Of a DNA stretch of 64,000 nucleotides, positions 35,571 through 45,850 are shown one piece after another (position 1 is the stretch's first letter; every line of letters starts with the position of its first letter). The notes beneath the pieces were generated by a model. It was given only the letters and a program-made list of their open reading frames with translations, had not been told where the DNA came from and did no database searches. The position numbers were made by a program, and so were the translations under genes. Origin of the DNA: Cristatella mucedo (taxonomy: Eukaryota; Bryozoa; Phylactolaemata; Cristatellidae); assembly GCA_009760855.2 (NCBI GenBank), contig WPIO01000026.1, positions 3,352,501-3,416,500 of the forward strand. Direction: 5' to 3'.

Positions 35571-35780
35571 GCACGAACGCACGCACGCACGCACGCACAC
35601 ACACACATACACACACACACACTCAGACACCACACAGACACACACACACACACACGCACGGACGCACGCACGGACGCACGCACGCACACACACACACACA
35701 CACGCACGCACGCACACACACACATATACACACGCACACATACATACATATATATATATATATGTATGTATGTATATACA
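35534..35780. repeat. Compound CA / CACG / TATG microsatellite
   Basis: It is composed of CA repeats, ACGC/ACGG tetramers, more CA, then TATA and TATG repeats, about 245 bases in all. His-Thr and Cys-Val rich open frames through it are artefacts of the repeat. It directly abuts the tail of SINE2 copy c, so it may have grown from the SINE tail. Confidence 0.97.
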
Positions 35781-35782
35781 TA

Positions 35783-35925
35783 ATTCATTTATATAATGCC
35801 CCTAGGGAACTTAATTTCTGTTCGAGCGCTCCACGTATGCCACGGAGGTCGAGCCCACGACCTCGGTCAGCAAATACATCCACCTTGACCTCGGTCGGGG
35901 CGAGTCTTAATCCCTGGGTCATGCC
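35783..35925 (-). mobile_element. SINE2 copy c
   Basis: The reverse complement shows the tRNA-like head with GTGGGCTCGACC at the B box and the tail AGCGCTCGAACAGAAATTAA, GTTCCCTAGGGGCATTATAT. The order is the same as in copies b and d. Confidence 0.75.
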
Positions 35926-36481
35926 AGCCCTGCGTCATCGACGAGGCGCCCACACGCTTTCGCTCCAGCAATACGCTTCTCGGCGTGGCCGACGTTTTCC
36001 AACGTCACTGTGTCTTAGGCCTTTATAATTCTTCGGGGGAAATTGACAGACCAAAACCACTTGTTAGCATCCGATGTGCCAGTATTCTCTTATTTAGGGT
36101 TCCCAGTCTAAAGGTAACTACTTGTCATGAAGTCAACATTCATTCGTGACTACGGCTACTAGAGGCACCTGTACGATCTCTCGCCTCCTGACATAGAGCG
36201 CTCTAACGTGCGTTCTTGTTCGTTGCAGAATTCTTCCGAAAACCGAAGTTCTTGCGAACATCGTATACGGAAACGATACAGCTAAGATCTGTTTAAAGTT
36301 ATTCTGATTGTTATTTGACCGTATCGCGTAAGAAATTACGTGCCTATGGACATCTAAACGCTTATCGCTTCGGGCTGCTAGTTCTCCCACGCCGGCGGCT
36401 GCCTTAGCTTTGCCGGTGGCTAGTAACCTGCTTCTTAGTTATGATCGTCAGCAGCTGTTATCGCTTCGTCATCGCATATAA

Positions 36482-39400
36482 AATGCATTCCTAGATAATA
36501 ATGTTGTTGCTAAGATTCATAAACTATGCATTAACAAAAGAAAAGCACCCCGTAGCCGCCGAGGTGGCCGGAACCGCCAGCTCAGACGCCGCTCGTTGGG
36601 CGGAACCTGCAAGCTGAGTACCAGCTCGTTCGGTATTCCTAGCATTGTCTCGAACCGCTCAGCACGCTCCCCCACATGCGTCACTGTAAATTCCTCAAAC
36701 TTAGTGGTCATCAAGCCTGTTGTAACCCCATTGGCCAGACTTAACGCTTGCCTTTGGAATCCTCGCTCAATGTGCAATAAACCTCTAGTTATAAGCGACC
36801 TCATTTCTGAAAATGGTATCGACCTGCTCGCCCTAACTGAAACTTGGCTGAAATCGATAAACTGTCCGACAATTAAAGACGCAACTCCATCTGGTTTCTC
36901 GTTCTTTCACACCCCTAGATCAATCAAAACTGGAGGTGGAGTTGCTATTGTCGTGCGCTCGAAATTCAACTTCAAGCCATTTGCGGTACCCTCGAAGCAG
37001 TCTTTTGAATCAATTGTCTTGGTCTCACCCGAAAACAAGCTACCGATAGTGGCAGTAGTCTATCGCCCACCAGGTAAAAAATCCTCCTTTATCTCAGATT
37101 TCTCCGATCTCATTTCGATTCTGTGTGCAAGAAATCAATCCTTCCTCGTAATGGGTGATTTCAACGTTCACTTTGATAACTTACCTGACGCCTTCAGCAC
37201 CGAATTTCGTACATTGACAGACTCATTATCTCTTGTGACTCATGTGCATGGCCCTACCCACATCAAGGGTCACACACTCGACCAAATTTTCTCATATAAC
37301 TGCACTTTGTCATCACCAATTATTACCAAATCATGCTTATCTGACCACATGCAGATCTCATTCAATCTACAGTGTGTGCCCACATCATCCTCTAAAATAA
37401 CCTGTGAATCGCGAAACCTCAAGACCCTTGACATCGATGCTGTCCGTGCGAGAATATCTGCTTCACATCTGCTGCTCAATCCTCCCTCCGATCTGTCATC
37501 ATTGGTAGATAGCTTCAACACGAAACTAGCTGACACGCTAGACGAGTTTGCCCCTCTGACAAAGGGCACTGTGCGCCCCCGCCCAGACGGCCTATGGTTT
37601 ACCACAGACATTAAACTAGCCAAGTCTACTAAACGAAAGCTTGAAAAAGCATACAAAAGATCAGGACTAACTGTCCATCAACAGGCATATGAAGACTACT
37701 GTAGGTCGTACCAATCGATCCTAGCAAAGGCTAAGTCTAGTTTTTATAAAAACATTGTTGAATCACAGATGCACAATCCAAAAATGCTGATGTCGACAAT
37801 AAACCATCTCAACCGTTCCCAGATAAGCTCCTTACCTGATGATCCTAATGATGATCTAGCCGATCGCTTCTCTCGATTCTTTGTGCAGAAGATAGACAAG
37901 ATCAGGGAATCCATCCCTGTGATGAAAAACTCCCCACTAGAACGCTGTTCCTCGGTTCCTGGCTGCACCTCAATGTCTGCATTTAAGCAGGTCACTAGTG
38001 ATCTAGTCCTAAAGTTCGTATCTCAATCAAAAAAGACAACAAGTCCTCTGGACCCTATTCCCACTGTCCTGCTCCTACGTTGCATTGATCTGCTGCTGCC
38101 ATGCATAACTAACATAATAAATATGTCATTAGCCTCAGGTCAGGTCCCAGCACCTTTCAAAAAAGCTGTAGTCAGGCCACTTCTCAAGAAAACTACACTT
38201 GACCAAGAGAACTTGAGCAACTACCGCCCAGTTTCCCTTCTACCATTCCTATCAAAGACACTCGAACGGGTCGTGGCGGACCAACTGAACTCGTATATCG
38301 AAACCTCACACCTTGCTAGTAAGTTCCAGTCTGGCTTTAGAGCTAATCACTCCACAGAGTCAGCATTGCTTCGGGTATACAACGACCTACTTAGGAATGC
38401 AGACATGGGTAGAGTGTCTCTGCTTGTTTTGCTTGATCTTTCGGCAGCTTTTGATACCATCGATCACAAAGTTCTTCTAGAGCGCCTCTCATCTCGTCTG
38501 GGCATCACTGGCACTGCTCTGCAATGGTTCAGGTCATACCTCAGTAGGAGACTCCAGAGTATTGACTTGAATGGACAAAGATCATGTGAAGTACCTCTGA
38601 AATATGGAGTACCTCAGGGCTCAGTGCTAGGTCCGGTTCTTTTCACGGTTTATACTCTCCCTCTTGCTGATGTGATTGCCAAGCACAATCTAGGCTTTCA
38701 CTTCTATGCAGATGACACTCAGTTGTACCTTTGCTTTTATCCCTCCCAGTCTTCGAGCACCTCAAATTCTCTAAACTCACTTGCTGCATGCATTGTTGAC
38801 ATCCGCACATGGATGGCAGCAAATTTTCTAAAACTTAACGATGATAAAACTAACTTACTAGTTATGGGCAAACCCAGTGTGATCCAGAGATTGGAAAGGC
38901 TGACTCTCAAAATTGGCTCTGCCAGCATATCTCCAGTTGCATCAGCTCAAAATCTAGGTGTCATATTCCAAAGCGACCTCTCGTTAGACGACCATATCAG
39001 CTCCACAGTCAAATCCGCCTATTTTCAGCTTCATAACATTGCTAAAATTCGGGCTTGTTTAGATAAAGATACCACGTCCAAGTTGGTCCATGCATTCGTG
39101 AAATCCCGTCTCGACTTCTGCAACTCACTGCTTACTGGCCTACCAGCATGTGCGATCAGGCGATTGCAGCTGGTGCAAAACTCTGCAGCTAGACTTGTCT
39201 GTCGTGAGCGTCGCAGTTGCCACATTACTCCACTTCTCGCCGACCTGCACTGGCTACCAGTCAAGCAACGGATTGACTTCAAGGTTTTGTCGCTCACTTT
39301 TAGGTCCCTTCATTCTATGGCTCCAGCCTATCTGTCAGATATACTACCCCATCAGGCCAAGCATCGTGCCACCCGCTTTTCGGAATCCAACAGTCTAGAA

Positions 39401-39568
39401 ATACCTCATACAAACCTTAAATCCTTTGGAGACCGTGCATTTAGTTCATATGCTCCCAAAGCCTGGAACTCCCTCCCGACCTGCGTCAGAACATCTCCTG
39501 ACCTGACCACATTTAAAAGGAACCTAAAAACACACCTATTTAGGACAGCATTTAGTGGGTCACTGTGA
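36482..39568 (+). CDS. LINE-A endonuclease-reverse transcriptase polyprotein
   Basis: The enzyme nicks target DNA and copies the element RNA at the nick. The frame is open for 1028 codons after an in-frame TAA at 36479-36481 and has no ATG before the endonuclease, so the true start lay upstream (YDRQQLLSLRHR is readable before the TAA). Counting residues from 36596: APE-type endonuclease about 46-255, with LNACLWNPRS, E82 in TETW, YRPPG, D188/N190 in GDFN, and SDH at 249-251. Reverse transcriptase about 510-760, with NYRPVSLLP, LDLSAAFDTID (D614), PQGSVLGP, and FYADDTQLYL (D706, D707). The post-RT region, 780-990, has LHWLPVKQRIDFKVLS. Organisation is that of L2/CR1-group LINEs. All catalytic residues are present. 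Only the upstream TAA seems to disable it. Confidence 0.93.
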   Translation, partial: NAFLDNNVVAKIHKLCINKRKAPRSRRGGRNRQLRRRSLGGTCKLSTSSFGIPSIVSNRSARSPTCVTVNSSNLVVIKPVVTPLARLNACLWNPRSMCNKPLVISDLISENGIDLLALTETWLKSINCPTIKDATPSGFSFFHTPRSIKTGGGVAIVVRSKFNFKPFAVPSKQSFESIVLVSPENKLPIVAVVYRPPGKKSSFISDFSDLISILCARNQSFLVMGDFNVHFDNLPDAFSTEFRTLTDSLSLVTHVHGPTHIKGHTLDQIFSYNCTLSSPIITKSCLSDHMQISFNLQCVPTSSSKITCESRNLKTLDIDAVRARISASHLLLNPPSDLSSLVDSFNTKLADTLDEFAPLTKGTVRPRPDGLWFTTDIKLAKSTKRKLEKAYKRSGLTVHQQAYEDYCRSYQSILAKAKSSFYKNIVESQMHNPKMLMSTINHLNRSQISSLPDDPNDDLADRFSRFFVQKIDKIRESIPVMKNSPLERCSSVPGCTSMSAFKQVTSDLVLKFVSQSKKTTSPLDPIPTVLLLRCIDLLLPCITNIINMSLASGQVPAPFKKAVVRPLLKKTTLDQENLSNYRPVSLLPFLSKTLERVVADQLNSYIETSHLASKFQSGFRANHSTESALLRVYNDLLRNADMGRVSLLVLLDLSAAFDTIDHKVLLERLSSRLGITGTALQWFRSYLSRRLQSIDLNGQRSCEVPLKYGVPQGSVLGPVLFTVYTLPLADVIAKHNLGFHFYADDTQLYLCFYPSQSSSTSNSLNSLAACIVDIRTWMAANFLKLNDDKTNLLVMGKPSVIQRLERLTLKIGSASISPVASAQNLGVIFQSDLSLDDHISSTVKSAYFQLHNIAKIRACLDKDTTSKLVHAFVKSRLDFCNSLLTGLPACAIRRLQLVQNSAARLVCRERRSCHITPLLADLHWLPVKQRIDFKVLSLTFRSLHSMAPAYLSDILPHQAKHRATRFSESNSLEIPHTNLKSFGDRAFSSYAPKAWNSLPTCVRTSPDLTTFKRNLKTHLFRTAFSGSL

Positions 39569-39733
39569 TTCGTCCTTGATGTGCTTATGTGTGCTGACAC
39601 TGTGCATGCTGCCACTAACCACATTTACATGCTGACCCTGTGCATGTCACCCCTAACCATATTATTCATTTCGTTTGTTTTTCAAGCATGATTTTACTTA
39701 CCATTCAATTGCATTTCCCTTTGCAGCAAATGT

Positions 39734-39773
39734 AAAGCGCCTAGAGAGAGATTAAGTTCTCCGAGGGCGCTTT
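39734..39773 (+). other. LINE-A 3' hairpin, likely RT recognition site
   Basis: Arms AAAGCGCC (39734-39741) and GGCGCTTT (39766-39773) pair perfectly around a loop with AGAGAGATTAAGTTCTC, which can itself pair partly. The ATT tail begins ten bases later. The loop sequence is kept in every LINE-A 3' end and in the SINE2 tail, as expected of the part the reverse transcriptase recognises. The recognition role is inferred. Confidence 0.75.
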
Positions 39774-40005
39774 ATCAAGTGAATTATTATTATTATTATT
39801 ACGATCGAGCTGCATATCGCGATGTTGACGTAATTCTCACTAGTTTAGCTATTCGCGTGATAGGTGCAATTTGTAGACCTGGCGTTCATAGCACGCCCAA
39901 CGGTAGACAGAGCTCACGAAAATTCTTCAAGTAGCTCTACCAGCATCAAACTTGAAAAGCGAAAGTGAAACACGAAAGCGAAGTGAAGAGTTGCCCTAAT
40001 ATTTT

Positions 40006-40203
40006 GAGCCGCGATGGTACACAAGCTAAGGCGGTTGCTTTTCACGACCTCGGCCCCGAGATTGTGGGTTCAAATCCTGTGGTGGGCGATCCTTTATTAC
40101 CGCTGCACGCGTTGGCGATAGCCTTTCAGGCTCTGGGCTATTCAAAAAGAGGCCGATATATAAGCTAGTAATTTGTTTTATTTTTTTAATAATATTAATA
40201 TTA
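40006..40203 (+). mobile_element. SINE1 copy 2
   Basis: It shows a worn A-box region (TGGTACACAAGC), CGGTTGCTTTTCACGACCTC, and a B box GGTTCAAATCC (2 mismatches to GGTTCGANTCC). The GGTGGGCGATCCTTTATTAC body and an A/T-rich tail follow. Confidence 0.85.
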
Positions 40204-41216
40204 CAGCTGGCATGACAGGCTATTTCAAGTGGACTTGTTACAAACCCATAGCAGCTAACGCTCAGATATATTTTCATGTTACTTATTTTTAATGCTTACA
40301 AAACCGAGGGTGCTGGGACTACGTCTCCTCTCGGGTTGGGCATACCGAATGCCGAGCCTGAGTATCGTGACTCGCCGAGACCCGCGGACCACCGCCGCCC
40401 AAAGAGAGCTGCTGCAGTCAAATTCTTGCCTCTAATGACGGCCGAAAGTTGGAAATACATCGGGTTGTAAAATAAATCTCTGCTCACACATCTGCTTATC
40501 GCTACTATTTCACGAGCGGTTTCCAGTTTAAAGTCGGTAGCCAAGCTCAAAGTTCCAGATCACGAGGTGTAGCAATGCCAGCAAACGCATCACCTTAATG
40601 GCTACCGGCGCATTACGTCTGTAAAAAAAGGCGGCCATATCGGCGAGTGAACCCGACTCACCCGACTCAGCTAACCGAGTTCGAGTATCCGATGGGCCAG
40701 GAGCCGACCTTCCCGAGTTCTAGCACTCATACCGGCGAGCTGCAGCCGCCGAACGACAGTGGGAGGCCCCATTGTTTCTGCCAGGCGGTGCTGTAGTGTC
40801 CGGGCTTGGATTGGCTACCGATCCTCACTCGCGCTGTCTTCGCCGCCGACCCACGTCATTGATGCTCAAATCATTGCTAACGCCGCCGCTGACGCTGTTG
40901 AGGCTCTCGAACTGGGGGCATGGCCGAGTAGGTGCGGAGTTATGCCTCCCCCTATTGGATTTAACTCCCCCGATTGTACATAAGTTGATGTTTCTCAACG
41001 ACTGATCGAATGATGGACATGCAAATTGGCACAAACATTAAGTGTAACATAAACTATCTTTTGATGTAAAGATAGCTGTCATGCTAACCGTCTGAAAACC
41101 TGTAAGAATTAAGGTCACATTTTTCACTGGACCTCAGCCAAACATGGCTATGTTGTCGGTCATCAGATTCAATACCGGTCACTGTACAAATACTCCAAAC
41201 CCCTCCAAACTCCAAA
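40204..41216. other. Unresolved interval
   Basis: No gene is recognised. CpG-rich from about 40640 to 40930, with overlapping open frames on both strands and no family motif. The right end may hold the decayed 5' part of the R2-like element. Confidence 0.4.
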
Positions 41217-42676
41217 ATGGAAAGAATACTTGACGTCGTAAATCGACATTCTTGCCTGGCGTCGAAAGCTGCCCCGAACAGTCCTTCTTGGTTGAGGCTG
41301 TCTTCAGCAAGGTCAAAGACAACCGAACCAACAGCTGTTCGTTATACGCTTCCTTCCTGGACCTGCAGAATGTGTTCGGACATACCCCGCACTCGACGCT
41401 ATGCCCAGCGTCGGGGCGGGCAGGAACTTCTGCGGGTTCGTGGAGCAGCTGCACGCCGATACATCGATAGTGGTGCACATGCGCTCTCGAGATCTCTCGC
41501 CCTTTCATGCGACACCAGGCGTTCAAAAGCGATCCACTGTCGCCCAGCCTGTTCGACGTGGCCATAAAACCAATCTGAGTTCGATCCTGGCACGCAAGGC
41601 TTCAGGCTTGCAGATGGGCGACTCATGCATCGCCATCTGCCATCTCACTGACGACCTAGCGTTATTTGCATCGTAGCGGCACGGACAGCAGGAACTCGTC
41701 TCACAAGCAGAGGAGGCAGCCAACACTCTTGGCCTACGCTTCGGCCCCGAGAAATGCTGGTCCGTCGGTCGGCTCGGAAAGCGACGAGTAACGGTAAGTT
41801 TTCGGTTGCATGGCGCTGATGTCCCCAGTCTGGCTGACGGCGACGCAGTCGCATACCTGGGCGCACAGCAGGGCCTTGGCTATCACAGGGCGGACATTTA
41901 AAAGGCGTGCGGATCTCTCAGCAAGGATATCAATGCACTGCACAACTCTCTCATTCCCCCTGGCAGAAGCTTGACGCCCAAACTGTGCTGGGCGAGGATG
42001 GTGCCAGCCAAGCTGCTTTCGCCAACGGAGTCGGCTGCCATGCGCCCTGAAGCCTCCCAGATTGTTCGTCGGAACACTTACCAGTCGCTCCCCGGACGGC
42101 TGCTGGGCTGGACACTGCCACTCCGGTAGAACTCTTGGGTCCTGCCGGCCACGCAGGTCTGTCGGATACTATTCTCTCCAGACCCCATTGTCTAGGCGGC
42201 GGCACGATATCGGATGGACCTGGCAGCCCGAGGGATGCGTGCCCTAGCTCTGGTCACCGACGAGCAGCGCCCCCTGGTCCTCAGCAGCGCCCCCGCTCAA
42301 CGGCATGCCCGCCGGGAACCTTGATGGCTTCAGATCCCTATGAGCACACGCACGGAAGTGCCTGCGAAAGCTGCACTGCACCGCAGAGCCTCGCGGTGTC
42401 GAGCTTGACATCTTCTCTCGCGAAGACGCCTAGGCTGGTGCCGCTATTGAACCGAGATGTTAATCGCATGCGTCGCCTCCAGAGGTCTGCCCCTGGAGGC
42501 GACGGAGTGAGCTGCCCAGCACGACTAGAGTAAATTGCCTCAGTGCCTCCGTACCGATCACTTCGGCAAGCACGGCTACTTCTTCCTGACCGGCCTCGGG
42601 GTTCAAGTTCAAGGCTTTTCGCTTTGCTCATCGAGCCTGCCTGAACCTGCTCCCAGTGCGTGCCATGGGCCGCCTC

Positions 42677-42882
42677 TTATAAATAAATAAGTAATAATAT
42701 AAATAACAATAAATACTAGCTGATTTAACAGCCTCTTTTTGCATAGCAACAGAAGAGCCTGAAAGGCTATCACACCCGCTTGCAGCGGCGATAAAGAATC
42801 ACCCGCCTCAGGATTCGAACCCACAACCTCGGGACCGAGATTGTGAAAAGCAACCACATAACCTAGTGTGACATCACTGCTC
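42677..42882 (-). mobile_element. SINE1 copy 3, inside the R2-like element
   Basis: The reverse complement shows ATGTCACACTAGGTTATG at the A box, a B box GGTTCGAATCC (perfect) and TTCTTTATCGCCGCTGCAAG. AGAGGCTGTTAAATCAGC and an A/T-rich tail follow. It splits the R2-like element just before its zinc knuckle. Confidence 0.88.
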
Positions 42883-42968
42883 GCTTCGACTCTACGGAGT
42901 CAGCCGCATGTCGTCACTGCTCTGCGGAAAGGGAGACGCTGCCGAACTCGCTCTCCAACTGTCGCCTG

Positions 42969-43355
42969 ATGATGCCAGCCATTAGGGCCGGGCATGGGCT
43001 AATCCTGAACCGTCTGAACGCCCTGCCGGATCACCTGCAACAGTGGACGACACTAGATAGATGCGCAGTGATGAGTGACAGCTCACTGCGCTCGGACCTC
43101 GTCGTCAACGATGGGGTAACCGCAGTTATCATCGACGTGGCGGTCCCATTTGACAAAGAAGAGGATCCCGTGGCGAAGGCCGAGGATCAAAAGATCACGA
43201 AATATGCAAGCATTTCGCGTGACTTTCGGTCCCAGAATCGAGCGTCGGCGTCGGTTCTGCCGTTTGTAGTGGGACCACACGGGTCGTGGCACCCGTGTAA
43301 CGAGCTGTGCCTCGATGCCCTTGGCATCAAAGCAGCCTACCGGAAGCTCTTCTGA
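42969..43355 (+). pseudogene. R2-like restriction-like endonuclease domain
   Basis: The 128-codon frame begins with RAGHGLILNRLNALPDHLQQ. It then has LRSDLVVNDGVTAVIIDVAV and PFDKEEDPVAKAEDQKITKY, the conserved order of the R2-type endonuclease: RPD, then D in the IxDV strand, then K in the KxxKY helix. The usual RPD has become RSD. It continues with VLPFVVGPHGSWHPCNELCL. In the family this domain nicks the target DNA. It belongs to the element at 41217-43480. The frame ends at TGA after RKLF, where R2-type proteins usually continue for a short stretch, and the downstream frame does so in a shifted register. Confidence 0.82.
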
Positions 43356-43480
43356 AAACTGTGCGTGAGCGACGCCGTGTTCGGCAGCGCCGAGGTGTGG
43401 GCCCTGTTCCCCGTGGAGGGAAGCGACCGTGCCGTCGTCCAGTACAGTATCGCTCAGCCTGTGGTGGGGGGATGATGGCA

Positions 43481-43639
43481 CCCTACCCGCGAGTGTTTAA
43501 AAAGCTTATTCTTTTTTTAAAAAGATATTTAGTTTTTTCTAAAAAGAAAATGAAAAAACTATTTGACATGTCAAAACTTTTGGAAGGTGTCAACAAACCA
43601 AGTTCAAAGACATTCGAGACGTGTTAGCTATGCAGCGTT
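43481..43639. other. A/T-rich spacer
   Basis: TTTAAAAAG and TTTTTCTAAAAAG words follow the R2-like element. It could be the A-rich 3' end of that element. No gene is seen. Confidence 0.4.
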
Positions 43640-43764
43640 GATTCAACCAGCGGTTAAGGTGCTCGCCCCAAACGGGGTCTGGCCGAAGTCGTGGGCTCGA
43701 GCCCAGTGGTGTATGTGAAGGACCTGAATAGAGATTAAGCTCTCTTATGGCGCTGTACAAATGA
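43640..43764 (+). mobile_element. SINE2 copy d
   Basis: It has the head CCAGCGGTTAAGGTGCTCGC, the B-box region GGCTCGAGCCC at 43694-43704 and the tail AGAGATTAAGCTCTCTTATG, GCGCTGTACAAATG. It is one of the best copies for the LINE-A tail match. Confidence 0.85.
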
Positions 43765-44889
43765 ATTCTACACTTGCCGACCAATGACACGAATGTGAGC
43801 ATGTAATGTTGCAAAGGCAGCTGACCCCAACCTACATTCCAAATTTCATGTCGATCAGAGTGGTTTTGGCCAAGCTGTTGAAGTGACAAGGTCCACAGTG
43901 TGACTGTACAAGAAACACACATAACGTTGCCAGCGTGTACTTGAAGTAGCTGCCAAAGCGTACCTAAATGCGTAGGGTGCATTTTAAGCGATGATTGAAG
44001 TCACACATAATGTTGAATTATCTTTTGAAGGAGCTCAGTGTCTCAGCAGTCATCAACACTGATGAAAATTGGATTGACAACTCTTTAACAGCATTCATCA
44101 CTGCAGCCTCCAGAACCAAAACCAGAAGTTTTGGCTAATGCAAGCAAAGACAATCAACGACCACGAGGCCAATAGTTTTAACAAGCTGGAATAGATTTGC
44201 AGCAGAAGCTGTAGAACGCTCACAAAGCTAATTACCTTAAAACAGGCAGTCGTTCTGCTTAGACCAAGACAGGAAACAGTGGCAGAAAGATACGCGAATA
44301 ATTTAGTATAATTTCTTACGAGCAACAATTACAAAGTTCCCTCACCATGGCAATAAGATTCGTCGTTATCTTTTCTTTGTACAGGCTTTCTGGCAAAACT
44401 AACTTTTCCTACATCTTGCCTTTTGACTGGGTATTTTGTATGTTATCCCGATTATAATTTTCCATGAATTATCGTACCCAAATTTCCGCACGAATGCTTA
44501 ACCTCCTGAACACTGGCATGCGACCACACATCCCCTAATTTTTATGCAAGCTCGCATCAGACACTGCCTACCATAATATTGACATGCCCCCAAAGTCTTT
44601 CGTTGTCGTCCCTGTCCCAGATCAAATTCCGTAGAGCCTCATTATTATTTTGAGCTTTACAATGCAAACTTTATCGTAGGAGAACAAAAAGCACGAATCT
44701 TCACTCTCATAGCACGACTCGTGTCCAGTGCTCTTCAGAATGAGCAAATCATCATTCAACCGCTGCCGCCTCCTACTCACCCACGTCGCTAGTCCGATAG
44801 AGTAATCTCGCAGAAGCTCATAACCATGAACTCGGGTCCGAACACACTTAGAACGAAGCATGCACTTAGAACGAAGTTCAGAAAACTAA
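43765..44889. other. Unresolved interval
   Basis: No gene or repeat recognised. The minus-strand frames 43590-43982 and 44098-44328 have no family motif; the first overlaps SINE2 copy d. Confidence 0.45.
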
Positions 44890-45008
44890 ACCCGCTCTGG
44901 TTTGGCCCGGAGTTAGCATTTAACGACCAGGTTCGTGGGCTCGAGCCCTGTGGCACGCGTAAAGTGCCCAGATAGAGATTAATTTCTCTTAGGGTGCAGT
45001 AGAGGCGA
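44890..45008 (+). mobile_element. SINE2 copy e
   Basis: It has the head TCTGGTTTGGCCCGGAG, the B-box region GTGGGCTCGAGCCC and the tail GCCCAGATAGAGATTAATTT, CTCTTAGGG. The head is more worn than in copies b and d. Confidence 0.78.
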
Positions 45009-45269
45009 AGTATCTTGTTAAATTCCCCATATGCCGAGCGGACACTTATGATCTGTGCCCCGTGCACAATTCTTTGACGCTCTGTTACACACCTTGATTT
45101 TAATAGTTAACCTGTTCATTTTGAATTTGAGTACGCGATTGGGTCTGTTAGTGCATCCCTTAGTTAAGTCCGTCGTTCTCGCAATTACATGTCACTAATG
45201 TCACACTGAAGTTGTGTTGCATGTGTTGTTTATAGCACTACCACTGTGCTACAGCTAGGATGGGTGTCC

Positions 45270-45378
45270 CACCGCCCTGGTTTAACCCAGGGGCAGGTTG
45301 CTCGTCTTTGATCGCCGATGTTATGGGCTCGAGCCATGCGAGCGCCTGGATAGAAATACATTTCTCTTAAGTTGACGT
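45270..45378 (+). mobile_element. SINE2 copy f
   Basis: It has the head CCCTGGTTTAACCCAGGGGC, the B-box region ATGGGCTCGAGCC and the tail GCGCCTGGATAGAAATACAT, TTCTCTTAAG. It lies only 260 bases from copy e in the same orientation. Confidence 0.78.
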
Positions 45379-45744
45379 AGAAATTAACTATAAAATATCA
45401 GGAGAGATCATTTATCACTTTGAATATTTCCGTTGAATGCATTTGCATGCATAATTATAATTAAACATGGAAAAACATTCATTCCAAATATTCAAGCTAC
45501 ATAATTTTTAATTATGTTATGATCAAGTGAACATAAACCTAATTTTGAAGTTTTATCGATGATGGCTGGTTGCTTGGTTGTCAGCCACGGCTCTTCAACG
45601 CTCTGCACAGCAGCGACCGAGCTGCCTGGCTTGACGTCTGAGCAGTGTATGTTCGAGGCGTAGGCGAACCGCACACGGCCTCCGATTGGGAGCCTGCCGA
45701 TTAAACTCCTGGGATCACTAACACTAGCGTCTAAGTTTACAATA
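45379..45744. other. Unresolved interval
   Basis: A/T-rich up to about 45540, then mixed. The minus-strand frame 45492-45752 is not recognised. Confidence 0.4.
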
Positions 45745-45850
45745 AACCACAATTCTCGCCTTCTGACACCGAGCGCTATTACCGTGTCTTGCTGGTTGCA
45801 GAATTCCCTTCAGAAAATCGAAGACCTTGTGAACAACATTTACGGATCCT
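45745..45850 (+). mobile_element. LINE-A 5'-end fragment
   Basis: The blocks TTCTCGCCTTCTGACACC, GAGCGCTATTACCGTG, TTGCAGAATTCCC and AGAAAATCGAAGACCTTGTG align with the first 90 bases of the copies at 36179 and 24206. It helps to fix the 5' end of the family. Similarity stops near 45850. Most fragments of such elements are 3' ends, so an isolated 5' end implies a later internal deletion or rearrangement. Confidence 0.75.

Larger units (their letters stand above)
36179..39799 (+). mobile_element. LINE-A, full-length L2/CR1-like retrotransposon
   Basis: Both ends are supported. The 5' end TCTCGCCTCCTGAC is shared with copies at 24.2 and 45.75 kb, and the 3' end is an ATT tail. A 7-bp duplication TACGATC flanks the element (36172-36178 and 39800-39806). 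Layout: about 300 bp of 5' region, one long ORF (endonuclease plus reverse transcriptase), and about 230 bp of 3' UTR ending in a hairpin. It is the youngest and most intact copy in the window, and other copies can be placed against it. Confidence 0.96.
41217..43480 (+). mobile_element. R2-clade-like non-LTR retrotransposon, decayed
   Basis: Read with frame changes, the order is: PGVESCPEQSFLVEAVF and FLDLQNVFGHTPHSTL (RT, with the aspartate of the LDLxxAFG motif), LHADTSIVVHMRSRDLSPF, GDSCIAI, LTDDLALFAS (the ADDLALFAS-type catalytic block with A changed to T), SQAEEAANTLGLRFGPEKC, DAVAYLG, RSLTPKLCWARMVPAKL, CRHC...H (zinc knuckle), and a restriction-like endonuclease at the end. This is the arrangement of R2/NeSL-type elements and not of LINE-A or LINE-B. 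Stops and frameshifts are common, and SINE1 copy 3 interrupts it. No ribosomal DNA flanks it. Both ends are approximate. Confidence 0.82.

Noticed and set aside
35464-36028. Open frames with His-Thr or Cys-Val repeats, up to 273 codons
   Set aside because: They run through a CA/CACG microsatellite and then into a SINE2 in antisense; composition follows the repeat.
37270-39624. Open frames antisense to the LINE-A ORF
   Set aside because: They are shadows of the conserved sense frame and have no motif of their own.
41217-43480. A canonical R2 element in 28S rDNA
   Set aside because: The protein motifs fit the R2 type, but I see no ribosomal RNA sequence on either side.
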